Below are positions 1 to 7,773 of a stretch of 26,640 nt of DNA, in pieces; positions within the stretch are counted from its first letter, which is position 1; each line of letters begins with the position of its first letter. Origin of the DNA: DASRDU01 sp035560235. GTDB lineage: Bacteria; Acidobacteriota; Blastocatellia; RBC074. The notes below the pieces were generated by a model. It made no database searches. It was not told the origin of the DNA and saw only the letters and a list, made by a program, of their open reading frames with translations. Location: NCBI GenBank assembly GCA_035560235.1, contig DATMAG010000029.1:1-26640 (forward strand). The letters run 5' to 3'. The position numbers and the translations under genes are program-made.

Positions 1-154
1 GCGCCAGGCCGCAGCACTCCAAACGCTCCGCGTGACTGCTGGATGTTCGGAATTTTAATGACGAGCCTGAGCGATGAAGAATAACGGGGCAGGCCAACTA
101 CTACCAGACTTCGTAGATGAGGTGAGCAGAAGCAGGTGAACGGTCAGAATGGAT

Positions 155-1156
155 TTATTGCAGCGCCGAGACGATCAGTTCGAGGGCTGAATGCACCAGC
201 GCGAGCAACTGCTGATTTGAAGCGGCAATGGTCAGCAGGACGAGCATTGCGCTGCACGCCACGATGAAGGCTTCTTTGAGAATGACGGACTGAGTTGGGC
301 TGATTGAGTTATCCGGCCCGGCGAGTTCGGTGAGGCGTTTGACGCGGGCGGCGACGCTGCCGACTTCGGCGCCGATCAGCCAGGCTCCGGTGGGCAGGGC
401 AGGGCGCGACCCGGCGGGAATCAGCCTTGAAATTTTGACCAGGGCTGAAGCCAGATCGAGCGCGGCTGAAGCTCCGGCGCGGGCGGCGTATTCGTCAGCG
501 GCTTCTTCAGCAGCGGCGGCCCAGGCGCGATCAAGCGCGCGACCGCACGGCACAATGCTCAGCGCATCGCGGCAGGCCCGCAGCATCGGGCGTTTGAGAT
601 TGTCGCCTGCTCTGAGATGTCCGCATTCGTGCGCGATGGCCGCGTTGAGTTCGTCTGAACTGAGTTGCTCAAAGACCTGTTCAGCAATAAACAGGCGTGG
701 CCGCCACGTGCCGGTGATGGCGATCACGGGAAAGCGATGCGGCAGACGATAAGCGGGCAGGCTGAGATTTTCGAGCTGAACCGGCACGGCATGGCTGAGC
801 CAGTTTTTCACCAGCCGCCGCGTCACCAGCCACGAAGCCAGCCCGCGCCCGATTGCGAGCGCGATTCCGGCAATTGAAATCAGCGCCAGCACGGCGAGCC
901 GGGCGCTGACGATTTCATCAGTGTGGTAAGGCTCGTATATGGCCCAGGCCGGAATCAGCAGCGCGACGACGCAGCAGGCGGCGAACGCAGCGGGCAGGAC
1001 GCGCAGCGCAAACAGAAATCCGGCGCGGCGGGTTGCCGTCCATTGCATTGCGCGCGTTTCGACGCTGCGCCAGATGATGGTTGCCGCAAGCGAGGCCAGC
1101 GCATTGATTGACAGCAGCGCGGCCAGCGCCAGACTGATGCCCAGCAGTTCGTACAT
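155..1156 (-). CDS. M56-family (BlaR1-like) membrane metalloprotease
   Basis: The 333-residue protein has hydrophobic segments near residues 5-28, 48-75 and 85-110 and another near the C-terminus. Its zinc motif HECGH is at 176-180 and a likely third ligand lies in EEAADEYA around 217-224. In the BlaR1/MecR1 family such proteases cut a BlaI-type repressor when a signal is sensed. The C-terminal penicillin-binding sensor domain of true BlaR1 is missing: the protein ends shortly after the last membrane helix, so the signal is probably not a beta-lactam bound there. The start is supported by a strong AGGAGG site that overlaps the end of the upstream blaI-like gene, 11 bases away. The two are almost certainly co-transcribed. 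Confidence 0.88.
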   Translation of the reverse strand: MYELLGISLALAALLSINALASLAATIIWRSVETRAMQWTATRRAGFLFALRVLPAAFAACCVVALLIPAWAIYEPYHTDEIVSARLAVLALISIAGIALAIGRGLASWLVTRRLVKNWLSHAVPVQLENLSLPAYRLPHRFPVIAITGTWRPRLFIAEQVFEQLSSDELNAAIAHECGHLRAGDNLKRPMLRACRDALSIVPCGRALDRAWAAAAEEAADEYAARAGASAALDLASALVKISRLIPAGSRPALPTGAWLIGAEVGSVAARVKRLTELAGPDNSISPTQSVILKEAFIVACSAMLVLLTIAASNQQLLALVHSALELIVSALQ

Positions 1157-1167
1157 ACGGCCCTCCT

Positions 1168-1611
1168 TCAGTCTTCCTCTGTGAGGGTTCGGCGTTTCTC
1201 CTTGATCAGCCGGTCGAGTTCATCGAGCAGCGCGCGGTCGCGGTCGCTGACGGCTTCGACAATGCAGGCCAGCACCGGCTCGACGCCGTGCGCGTCACGA
1301 CCGAGCAGCGTGTCAATCAGATCTCTGGCCAGGCTGCGCTCAAACTGTTCGGCAGAAAAGCGCGGCGCGTAAATAAAGGCGCGGCCCTCGCGGCGACGGT
1401 CGAGCAGGCCCTTGCGATAAAGCCGGTCGAAGGTGGTCATCAGCGTGGTGTAAGCGAACTCTTCACCGAAGGCCGAGTAAACATCGCGCACGCTGACTTC
1501 GCGCTGCTGCCAGACGAATTGCATGACCCGGCTTTCGAGTTTGCCGAGCGGTTCTTCAAGCACTTCTCTGGGCTGACGGAATCCGCGCAAGGTGAAAGTG
1601 GGGAATTTCAT
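1168..1611 (-). CDS. BlaI/MecI-family transcriptional repressor
   Basis: The 147-residue protein carries the BlaI/MecI winged helix at about 20-84: LGKLESRVMQFVW, then VRDVYSAF, then a recognition helix with TTLMTTFDRLYRKGLL. The wing follows as RREGRAFIYAP. Family members are dimeric repressors released by proteolysis by the partner M56 protease, which is the next gene downstream (11-base gap). Length is close to the usual 120-150. It lies 39 bases downstream of a zinc-ribbon membrane protein on the same strand, so all three may form one operon. No clear TACA...TGTA operator was found in front of it, and its target is unknown. Confidence 0.9.
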   Translation of the reverse strand: MKFPTFTLRGFRQPREVLEEPLGKLESRVMQFVWQQREVSVRDVYSAFGEEFAYTTLMTTFDRLYRKGLLDRRREGRAFIYAPRFSAEQFERSLARDLIDTLLGRDAHGVEPVLACIVEAVSDRDRALLDELDRLIKEKRRTLTEED

Positions 1612-1650
1612 AAGGGCAAATCCTGAATGTCAGAGAACGGGCTGAACGCG

Positions 1651-2202
1651 TCAGCGCCGGTTTTCGGGCAGTCGTTGTGTTTCGCCTTCAACCACGCTGC
1701 CCTGAACGTCAGGCAGCGGCCTGGTGTGTTGCGGCGGCTGATAAGGCGGCTGCTGTGCCTGAGCCGGAGGCATCTGATGAGCCTGCGGATTGACCGGGGG
1801 CAGCGGCTGACCCTGTACCCAGGGCGGTGGTGACAACTGACGCATTCGATTCCGGTAATCAAAGACCGCCCAGATAATGCCCGGCACCATCAGCAGCGCC
1901 GCGAGCGGAACCAGCGCTTCGAAAAGTCTGAACGGCCCGCCGAAGTCGCCAAGCGCAGCCAGAAAAGCCGGAGCAAAAACCATCATCAGAATCAGCAGCA
2001 CCAGGCGCTGACGTGGCGTCAGAGTCTCGAGAAAGTTCGTTTTCTTTGGTTTGTGCGTCGGTGAAGTCGGCGGCGGGCTGGCCAGCGGCGCAGTGCCGCC
2101 GGTCTGCACATAAGTTGTAAGTTGCGCAAGCGGCAGGCCGCAGTTCTTGCAGAACTTCGTCGTTTCGCTCATGCCGGAACCGCATTGCGGACAGTAGATC
2201 AT
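1651..2202 (-). CDS. Zinc-ribbon membrane protein of unknown function
   Basis: The 183-residue protein begins with a zinc ribbon (Cys4, Cys7, Cys18, Cys21 in CPQCG...CKNCG). A short polar linker follows, then two predicted membrane helices at about 66-84 and 94-114, then a proline- and glutamine-rich tail (124-183). This arrangement (zinc_ribbon_2 plus membrane anchor) is common and has no single known role. It lies upstream of, and in line with, the BlaI/M56 pair, so it may belong to that regulon. A weak GAGG site precedes the ATG. The function cannot be told from sequence. Confidence 0.75.
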   Translation of the reverse strand: MIYCPQCGSGMSETTKFCKNCGLPLAQLTTYVQTGGTAPLASPPPTSPTHKPKKTNFLETLTPRQRLVLLILMMVFAPAFLAALGDFGGPFRLFEALVPLAALLMVPGIIWAVFDYRNRMRQLSPPPWVQGQPLPPVNPQAHQMPPAQAQQPPYQPPQHTRPLPDVQGSVVEGETQRLPENRR

Positions 2203-2624
2203 AATTAAGGCATCCTCTGATCAGCGAGATTCGACGGATGGAAATGACATCTTAACCGTCTTTGCTGAAAACGGGTAGTCAGGCGATGAGCAGGTTCGCG
2301 CTGGCACAATGCTTGCCAGCCTTCTGCCGGGGAGACCAGCGCAAACGATCTGCCGGTTCTGCACGAGAGCGGAATTGAAGCATCCTCAATCAGGTGCCGC
2401 TCACAGTCGCCGCAGGCGGCTGAAAAGGCCGCCGCCGCAGTGACGGGAAGCGTCAGTCGGCAGTTGACAGGTTTTGTCAGTCTACACGCCCGACAGATGA
2501 TAATCGGGTCTGAACCGGTCAGTTCACCTGATTCTCCGGTCAGCCTGATCAGAGGGGGTTCCGGCTGCTTTCGGCGCAACGCTCCTGCCCCGCCAGGATT
2601 CCTGCCTCACAGGATTTCAGTTCA
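2203..2624. other. Intergenic region between divergent transcription units
   Basis: This 422-base gap separates the minus-strand zinc-ribbon operon from the plus-strand V4R operon, so promoters for both should lie here. A weak plus-strand candidate is TTGTCA (2474-2479) with GATAAT (2499-2504), but the 19-base spacing is long. A small dyad, TGACA-GGTTT-TGTCA, sits at about 2465-2479. A TTG-started minus-strand frame of 124 codons (2205-2579) has several CxxC-like pairs but no recognisable family and a badly spaced ribosome site, so it is not called as a gene. No RNA gene was seen. Confidence 0.5.
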
Positions 2625-3275
2625 ATGATTCAGCAGACTGCAGAGAGTTCTCAACTGCGCCGTGACAGGCTGTCCGGCCAGACAGATTATCCGGAATTTA
2701 CCGCCTGCGAGGGAAAGCTGCACACGCAAAGAGGGCAGCGCGCCATTCTGACGGCTGATGATTTTCTCGCCGGGCTGCGGCAGGGAATCGCCGCCACCGG
2801 GCGCGATTCAGCCGGGGTTCTTTATCAGTGCGGCTGGAAATGGGGGCAGCACGAGATGCGATTTCTGGTGCCGCTCATCGAGCAGGAGCAGGGAAACTCA
2901 GTGCAGGAGATGGATGCCGCGCGCTTTCTGGATCAGTGGTGGGCTTCGATGCAGTCAGCAGGCTGGGGCGCGTGGGCGCCTGATATGTCGCAGCGCAAAC
3001 ACGGCGTCATCCTGATCGATCTCGCCGACAGCGCCCAGGCCGGAGTGGCGGGGCTGAACGAAAGAACCGGCTGTCATCTTTATGCCGGATTGTTTGCCGG
3101 GGTCTTCAGCTACCTGACAAAGACCGGACTCGCAGGGCTTGAAATTGAATGCCGCGTGACCGGCGCGGACTGCTGCAAATTCATTGTCGGCACTCAGAAG
3201 CGCATCGGCACGGCGCACGCCCTCTTCAGTCAAGGCGCACGTGCCCGTGAAATCATCAGTCGGCTGCTGAACTGA
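2625..3275 (+). CDS. V4R-like domain protein, first of two paralogues
   Basis: The 216-residue soluble protein resembles the V4R (4-vinyl reductase-type) ligand-binding fold in its C-terminal half. Residues 151-195 give a glycine/alanine-rich helix (YAGLFAGVFSYL), then ECRVTGADCCKFIVG, with cysteines 176, 183 and 184. V4R domains bind small molecules in regulators such as XylR/PoxR and also occur in BchJ. The V4R assignment is by motif only. The central part (CGWKWGQHEMRFLVPL...GWGAW) and the ending EIISRLLN recur in the next gene, so the two are paralogues. The ATG is preceded by a weak AGGAT. The next gene starts 20 bases later, and a kinase-like gene follows. Confidence 0.7.
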   Translation: MIQQTAESSQLRRDRLSGQTDYPEFTACEGKLHTQRGQRAILTADDFLAGLRQGIAATGRDSAGVLYQCGWKWGQHEMRFLVPLIEQEQGNSVQEMDAARFLDQWWASMQSAGWGAWAPDMSQRKHGVILIDLADSAQAGVAGLNERTGCHLYAGLFAGVFSYLTKTGLAGLEIECRVTGADCCKFIVGTQKRIGTAHALFSQGARAREIISRLLN

Positions 3276-3295
3276 TTCCGGCAAAGGAGAAGAAC

Positions 3296-4285
3296 GTGAC
3301 GGTCACGGGAACAGACAGAAAAAGGCTGATTCAACTGCTCGATGCGCTGTCGCTCGCGCGGTTCGAGCGGCTGATTGATCAGGAGGATGAACTCACGGCT
3401 GATGAGTTCATTGCCTCTGAGCCGTCAGGCGCTGAGCCTGCGACTGGCGAATCCGCAGCGACTGCGGCGGAGGCTGTAATTGCCTCAGCCGAAGAGAGCG
3501 CGCAGACCAGCGGGCCGCGCACTGCAGCGAGGCAGACAACAGGTGCAGCCGCAGAGCCGACTCGCTGGAAGTGGAGCGCGCTGCTTGAAGTGCTGGCCGG
3601 TCGCGCCGGATTTGCGAACAGGCAGCCGGCCTGGCAGGCCGTGACGACCGCAGAAGGCTGTGGCGACTATTTCACGGCTGATGGCTGGCTCAGACGCCAT
3701 GCGCAGAGAGGGCTGCTCACTGAGCGCGGAGGCACGCGAATGCTCGTCGTCACGCAAGGTCTGATGCTCGGCGTGCTGGAAGGGCTGAACGAAGAGTACG
3801 GTCAGCAGGCGGCAGAAGTGATCCGGCGCTGCGGCGATTATCAGGGACGGCGGCTGATGGCGCGGCTGACGGCGCAGCTCGCAGAATTCAGCGGGACACC
3901 ACTCAGCGAACTGGCCGCAGGCGAAGTGCTGACGACGCTGGAGGAGGCGTGGGCGGCGCTGGGCTGGGGCTGCATCAGTTTCGCTTCCGAACCGCTCGCC
4001 CGAGGGTTCATCCGGGTCAGAGTCAGCGGCGCTCCGCTGCCCGCCGCCGCAGCGGAGCACAGATCGCAGAATGAGGCGACTGACAGTCTGAGCGCCGGAA
4101 TCCTCGCCGGAATGTTTTCGCACGCAGCGGAGGCAGACCTTGCGGCGCATCAGATCGCAGGCGACAGCAGTGGTGAATCCTGCGAATTCATCATTGGCCT
4201 GAAGAATCGGCTGGCCGCTGTTCCCGGTCTGGTTCGCAGTGGAATGAAGTCGGATGAGATCATCAGTCGGCTGGCGAATGCGTGA
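3296..4285 (+). CDS. V4R-like domain protein, second paralogue with N-terminal extension
   Basis: This 329-residue protein starts at GTG with a good AAGGAG site. Residues 1-40 form a small helical region rich in acidic residues. An alanine/threonine-rich linker runs to about 85. The rest aligns with the preceding gene product: RRCGDYQGRRLMARLTAQLAE...GWGC, then LSAGILAGMFSH, then GESCEFIIGLKNR, ending EIISRLANA. Only one of the cysteine pair near the C-terminus is kept. It looks like a duplicated V4R-type sensor that gained an N-terminal module. Its stop codon overlaps the start of the HATPase gene (TGATG), which implies translational coupling. Its ligand is unknown. Confidence 0.68.
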   Translation: MTVTGTDRKRLIQLLDALSLARFERLIDQEDELTADEFIASEPSGAEPATGESAATAAEAVIASAEESAQTSGPRTAARQTTGAAAEPTRWKWSALLEVLAGRAGFANRQPAWQAVTTAEGCGDYFTADGWLRRHAQRGLLTERGGTRMLVVTQGLMLGVLEGLNEEYGQQAAEVIRRCGDYQGRRLMARLTAQLAEFSGTPLSELAAGEVLTTLEEAWAALGWGCISFASEPLARGFIRVRVSGAPLPAAAAEHRSQNEATDSLSAGILAGMFSHAAEADLAAHQIAGDSSGESCEFIIGLKNRLAAVPGLVRSGMKSDEIISRLANA

Positions 4286-5856
4286 TGAAAAGTAAACCTC
4301 AAATTGTGGTGATCGCGCCGGAAGCAGAGTTGCCGCTGCTCGCCCTGGCTGTCAATGAGACCGCTGATGCGTGGCCGGATGAGCTTGAGATCATCCCGTG
4401 CGCGGCTGAGGATGCGCGGACGCCGCTGATCCTGGCGGCGGCGGATGCGGTGATTGCGGGCGCAGTGATCGAAACTGCCGCAGATGAACAGAAGCTGGCA
4501 GCGCTGTTGCAGTTGATCAGCGAGGCCAGAGATGAAGAGCAGCGCCGCTCGCTGCTGGCCGTCGCGCTCTGGGGCGCAGAGTCTTCAGGGCTGGCCCGCG
4601 CGCTCGATCACGCAACGGTGCTGTGCGCCCGCCAGGCTGAAGCTCACAAACCGCCGCTCGATCTGCTGCGGCAGCGAATCGTGGACGGCTTCCCGCTGAT
4701 CGAACCGCTCGAAACCGCCACCCGTTACTCTCTGCTCGCGCGGGCGATGCTGCGCAGTCGCTTCAGTGACCCCGCGGCCCTGCAGGAAACTCAGCCAGCC
4801 GCAGCGGAGCAGCATTCGCGCAGTCGCTTCCGTGATTTTCTCGCCGGACTGAACCCGTCGCTCAGGCGCAGATTGCAGGGGGAACTCGACGCGCTGCGGC
4901 AGACGCTTGCTGCGACCCGCACCGAATATTCTGCCGCGCTGGCACAGCAGCTTCACCTCGAAGCCGCCCGCGCCGCGCTGCGCCAGGAAGTAGCCGAACT
5001 GAAGAGTGAAAACCAGCGGCTGCGCGATGAATTGAAGGCCGGGGCTGCGCGGCTTCAGGCTGTGCAGACCGAAAGCCGCAAGTCGCACGAAGCCGCCCGG
5101 CACGAAATCAGCGCGATGCTTTCGGAACACACCCGCAGCGTGAGCGAGATGCTGACCCGGCTCTCTGAGTTCGAAACGCAGATCAGAACGCTGTCAGACC
5201 AGGTCAGGTCGCTTACTGAAGAGCGTGAATCGTTGCAGGAGGATCTGCGCCAGGCACAGTCGGCGGCTGCAGCATTGTCAGTTGCGGGAACCGCCGCTCA
5301 GGTGGCTGCGCCGCCGACAGCAGACGATGACCTGCTGCTCATTTCATCCGGCGCAGGGTCATCAGGACTGCCGACCGAATTGTCAGACAGGGAAGTGGTG
5401 GATGTGCAGGAACTGATTGAAGAGGTCAGGCGCATGATTCAGCCGCTCGAAGCTGAACACCGGTTGTCCATCAGCATCGAAGTGGAACCCGCCGCCAGAT
5501 ACATCCGCAGCAATCAGCTGATCCTCTGTCAGATTCTCTTCAACCTGATGTCGAATGCGGTCTGCTACACGTACAGGGGAATGGTGACTGTGACTGCGCG
5601 CAGACAGGCCGACACCATCACGATTGCCGTCAGCGATACCGGCATGGGGATGAGTCGCGAACAGCTTGATGAATATCTCAATCCGGAATCGGAAACCTGG
5701 AAGAATTCGACCTCCGAATGCGGCCTGCCAGCAGTTCAGCGGCTGGTCACAGAACTCGCGGGCAGGCTGGAAGTCAAAAGCGCCCTGAACGCTGGATCAA
5801 CCTTCTCGGTGATTCTCAGTTCCGGTGAAGTTTCAGTCAGCGCAGCGGGGCTGTGA
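4285..5856 (+). CDS. Coiled-coil protein with histidine-kinase-type ATPase domain
   Basis: Taking the ATG that overlaps the upstream stop by one base gives 523 residues; a GTG one codon earlier is the alternative. Residues 1-160 are an alpha/beta-like region I do not recognise (PQIVVIAPEAELPLL at the start). About 190-325 is a long charged coiled coil. The C-terminus (375-512) is a HATPase_c domain with N box (NLMSNAVCY, 420-428), G1 box (DTGMGM, 451-456), a degenerate G2 region (CGLPAVQRLV) and AGSTFSVIL. No standard phospho-acceptor H box is visible before the ATPase domain. It may not autophosphorylate in the usual way, or may use another histidine such as that in ARHEIS near 273. The gene order suggests the V4R-like proteins control it. 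Confidence 0.75.
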   Translation: MKSKPQIVVIAPEAELPLLALAVNETADAWPDELEIIPCAAEDARTPLILAAADAVIAGAVIETAADEQKLAALLQLISEARDEEQRRSLLAVALWGAESSGLARALDHATVLCARQAEAHKPPLDLLRQRIVDGFPLIEPLETATRYSLLARAMLRSRFSDPAALQETQPAAAEQHSRSRFRDFLAGLNPSLRRRLQGELDALRQTLAATRTEYSAALAQQLHLEAARAALRQEVAELKSENQRLRDELKAGAARLQAVQTESRKSHEAARHEISAMLSEHTRSVSEMLTRLSEFETQIRTLSDQVRSLTEERESLQEDLRQAQSAAAALSVAGTAAQVAAPPTADDDLLLISSGAGSSGLPTELSDREVVDVQELIEEVRRMIQPLEAEHRLSISIEVEPAARYIRSNQLILCQILFNLMSNAVCYTYRGMVTVTARRQADTITIAVSDTGMGMSREQLDEYLNPESETWKNSTSECGLPAVQRLVTELAGRLEVKSALNAGSTFSVILSSGEVSVSAAGL

Positions 5857-5877
5857 CAACCTTTATGCCGGGCGCGA

Positions 5878-7086
5878 TCAGGACTGCGCCTGACTGTAAA
5901 AGGCCGCCGCTCCGCTGACGCCTGACCCTGCCGCTTTGAAGCCTTCAGCCGCAAGCGTCTTTTCGAGCGCCGCGAGCAGCAGCAGCACGTTGTTTTCAGT
6001 GCTGCCCGAACCCATCAGCCCGACGCGCCAGATCTTTCCTTTCAGCGCTCCGAGGCCGCCGCCGATCTCAATGTCAAATTCATCGAGCAGCCGTTTGCGG
6101 ACTTTCGCTTCATCAACGCCTTCCGGCACGCGGACGGCATTGAGCGTCCACAGACGATGCTCCGGCGCGACGTGCATCTTCAGGCCCATCGCTTCAATGC
6201 CTGCGACCAGCGCGCGATGATTGCGTTCGTGCCGTCGCTGCCGCGCTTCAAGGCCTTCCTCAGTGACAATGCGCAGCGCTTCGTGCAGCGCATAATTCAT
6301 CGTGATCGGCGCCGTGTGATGATAAGTCCGCTGCCCGCCGCCCGCATCAGCCCAGTAAGACGTCAGCAGCGAAGTGTCGAGATACCACGAACTGACCTTT
6401 GTTTTGCGCGCTCTGATCTTCTCAACGGCGCGGTCGCTGAAAGTCACCGGCGCAAGTCCCGGCGGGCACGACAGCGCTTTCTGCGTTCCGGCATAAACGG
6501 CGTCAATGCGATTGCGATCAGCGCCAATCGAGTGCGCGCCGATGCTCGTCACGGCGTCAATGATCAGAAAGCCGTCGCGTTCATCCGCGATTTCCCGCAG
6601 CGGCGCAATCTGTTGCAGCGCGCCGGTCGAAGTCTCTGCCTGCACCGCAAACAGCAACCGCGCATTTGAACTGCGCCAGGCTGCGCGAGTCTTTTCAATA
6701 TCCACCGGCCCGCCCCATTCGCACTCAACGCGAATCGGTTTGGCACCAAGCCGCGTCACCATTTCGCACATCCGCTCGCCGAAATAGCCGTTGATGCAGA
6801 CGACAATCTCTTCATCAGGTTCGAGCAGGTTGGCGACCGAAGCTTCCATGCCTGCGCTGCCCGTGCCTGAAATCGGAATCGTCAGGCGGTTGCTGGTTTC
6901 AAAAACATACCGCAGCATCGTCTGAATCTCGTCCATCGTGCGAATAAAGAGCGGATCGAGATGCCCGGTGAGCGGCGCGCTCATCGCCCGGTAAACGCGA
7001 TCATCAACCGGCGACGGCCCGGGGCCGAGCAGAATGCGGCGCGGCGGATTGAATGGCGGAATCGAAGGTGCATCAGCACTGGTCAT
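5878..7086 (-). CDS. Class V aminotransferase (alanine-glyoxylate / serine-pyruvate type)
   Basis: The 402-residue protein belongs to the PLP-dependent class V aminotransferases. It has an N-terminal LLGPGPSPVDDRVYRAM motif and the cofactor-binding stretch SGTGSAGMEA (73-82). LIIDAVTSIG (174-183) follows, then AGTQKALSCPPGL with the Schiff-base lysine at 203. Known relatives convert glyoxylate plus alanine to glycine plus pyruvate, or use serine. The exact substrate cannot be read from the sequence. An AGGAG site favours the ATG at 7086 or the GTG just before it; a longer reading would run into the end of the Uma2 gene upstream, 19 bases away. It converges with the V4R operon, with 21 bases between their stops. 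Confidence 0.88.
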   Translation of the reverse strand: MTSADAPSIPPFNPPRRILLGPGPSPVDDRVYRAMSAPLTGHLDPLFIRTMDEIQTMLRYVFETSNRLTIPISGTGSAGMEASVANLLEPDEEIVVCINGYFGERMCEMVTRLGAKPIRVECEWGGPVDIEKTRAAWRSSNARLLFAVQAETSTGALQQIAPLREIADERDGFLIIDAVTSIGAHSIGADRNRIDAVYAGTQKALSCPPGLAPVTFSDRAVEKIRARKTKVSSWYLDTSLLTSYWADAGGGQRTYHHTAPITMNYALHEALRIVTEEGLEARQRRHERNHRALVAGIEAMGLKMHVAPEHRLWTLNAVRVPEGVDEAKVRKRLLDEFDIEIGGGLGALKGKIWRVGLMGSGSTENNVLLLLAALEKTLAAEGFKAAGSGVSGAAAFYSQAQS

Positions 7087-7105
7087 CACGAAATGATTCT
7101 CCTGA

Positions 7106-7723
7106 TCAGTCAATAATTCCATCAAGGTTGAGCACAAAGCCCGGAAGCAGCGGTTCGCCGGAAATCGTCAGCGGGTGATCGAGAATTTCAACCGGCGCGC
7201 CGGGGCGATAGACGTGAACTCTGTGTTCGAGCGGATCAATCAGCCAGCCGAGCTGCGCGCCATTTTCAATGTACTCTTCCATCTTCTCCTGAAGCATTCT
7301 GAGCCGGTCTGATTTCGAGCGCAGTTCGATGACGAAATCCGGGCAGAGATGACCGAACTCGTTGCGCTGCTCCGGCGTCAGCGCGTCCCAGCGCTCCTTA
7401 CGCATCCACGAAACGTCAGGCGAACGCTTCGCGCCGTTGGGTAAAGTAAACCCGGTTGATGAATCAAACCCGACGCCGCTGCCATCAGCTTCGACCCAGG
7501 CGGCGAAGCGGCCCGTCAGTTTGAAATTGCGATTACCGCCATCCATCACTACCGGCAGCATGATGATCATTTTGCCCTCGCTGGTCATTTCGATTCTCAG
7601 ATCAGGATTCTGCGCGCAGATGCGCTCGAACTCTTCATCAGTGATCTTGTGCAGAATCGGCCCGACATCGAAAACCATCAGCGGCGACTCCGACGACATT
7701 TCTGATTGTGCAGGTGAACTCAT
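7106..7723 (-). CDS. Uma2-family (PD-(D/E)XK nuclease-like) protein
   Basis: The 205-residue protein fits the Uma2/DUF820 family, which has a restriction-endonuclease-like fold and is common in cyanobacteria and Blastocatellia. Visible landmarks are RSPDVSWMRKERWDALTPEQ (Asp103), then LCPDFVIELRSKSDRL (Glu133 and following basic residues), then KMEEYIENGAQLGWLIDP and VHVYRPG. These supply the usual acidic active-site pattern. The ATG at 7723 has a strong AAGGAG site; longer in-frame starts do not. Its role in cells is not known for any member with certainty. It sits between senB and the aminotransferase and need not share their function. Confidence 0.85.
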   Translation of the reverse strand: MSSPAQSEMSSESPLMVFDVGPILHKITDEEFERICAQNPDLRIEMTSEGKMIIMLPVVMDGGNRNFKLTGRFAAWVEADGSGVGFDSSTGFTLPNGAKRSPDVSWMRKERWDALTPEQRNEFGHLCPDFVIELRSKSDRLRMLQEKMEEYIENGAQLGWLIDPLEHRVHVYRPGAPVEILDHPLTISGEPLLPGFVLNLDGIID

Positions 7724-7773
7724 AATGGCGCTCCTTTCGGCGGCATTATAGCAGCAGGCGCTGATAAAACTGC

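Noticed and set aside
2466..2504. Promoter for the V4R operon (TTGACA / TTGTCA with GATAAT).
   Set aside because: Spacing is too long for TTGACA and marginal (19) for TTGTCA; too weak to list as a separate feature.
2205..2579. 124-codon minus-strand frame with CRACR and CGDCER pairs, ending two bases before the zinc-ribbon gene.
   Set aside because: It uses a TTG start with AGGAG only two bases away, has no recognised family, and the residue pattern looks like GC-rich non-coding DNA; kept only as a remark.
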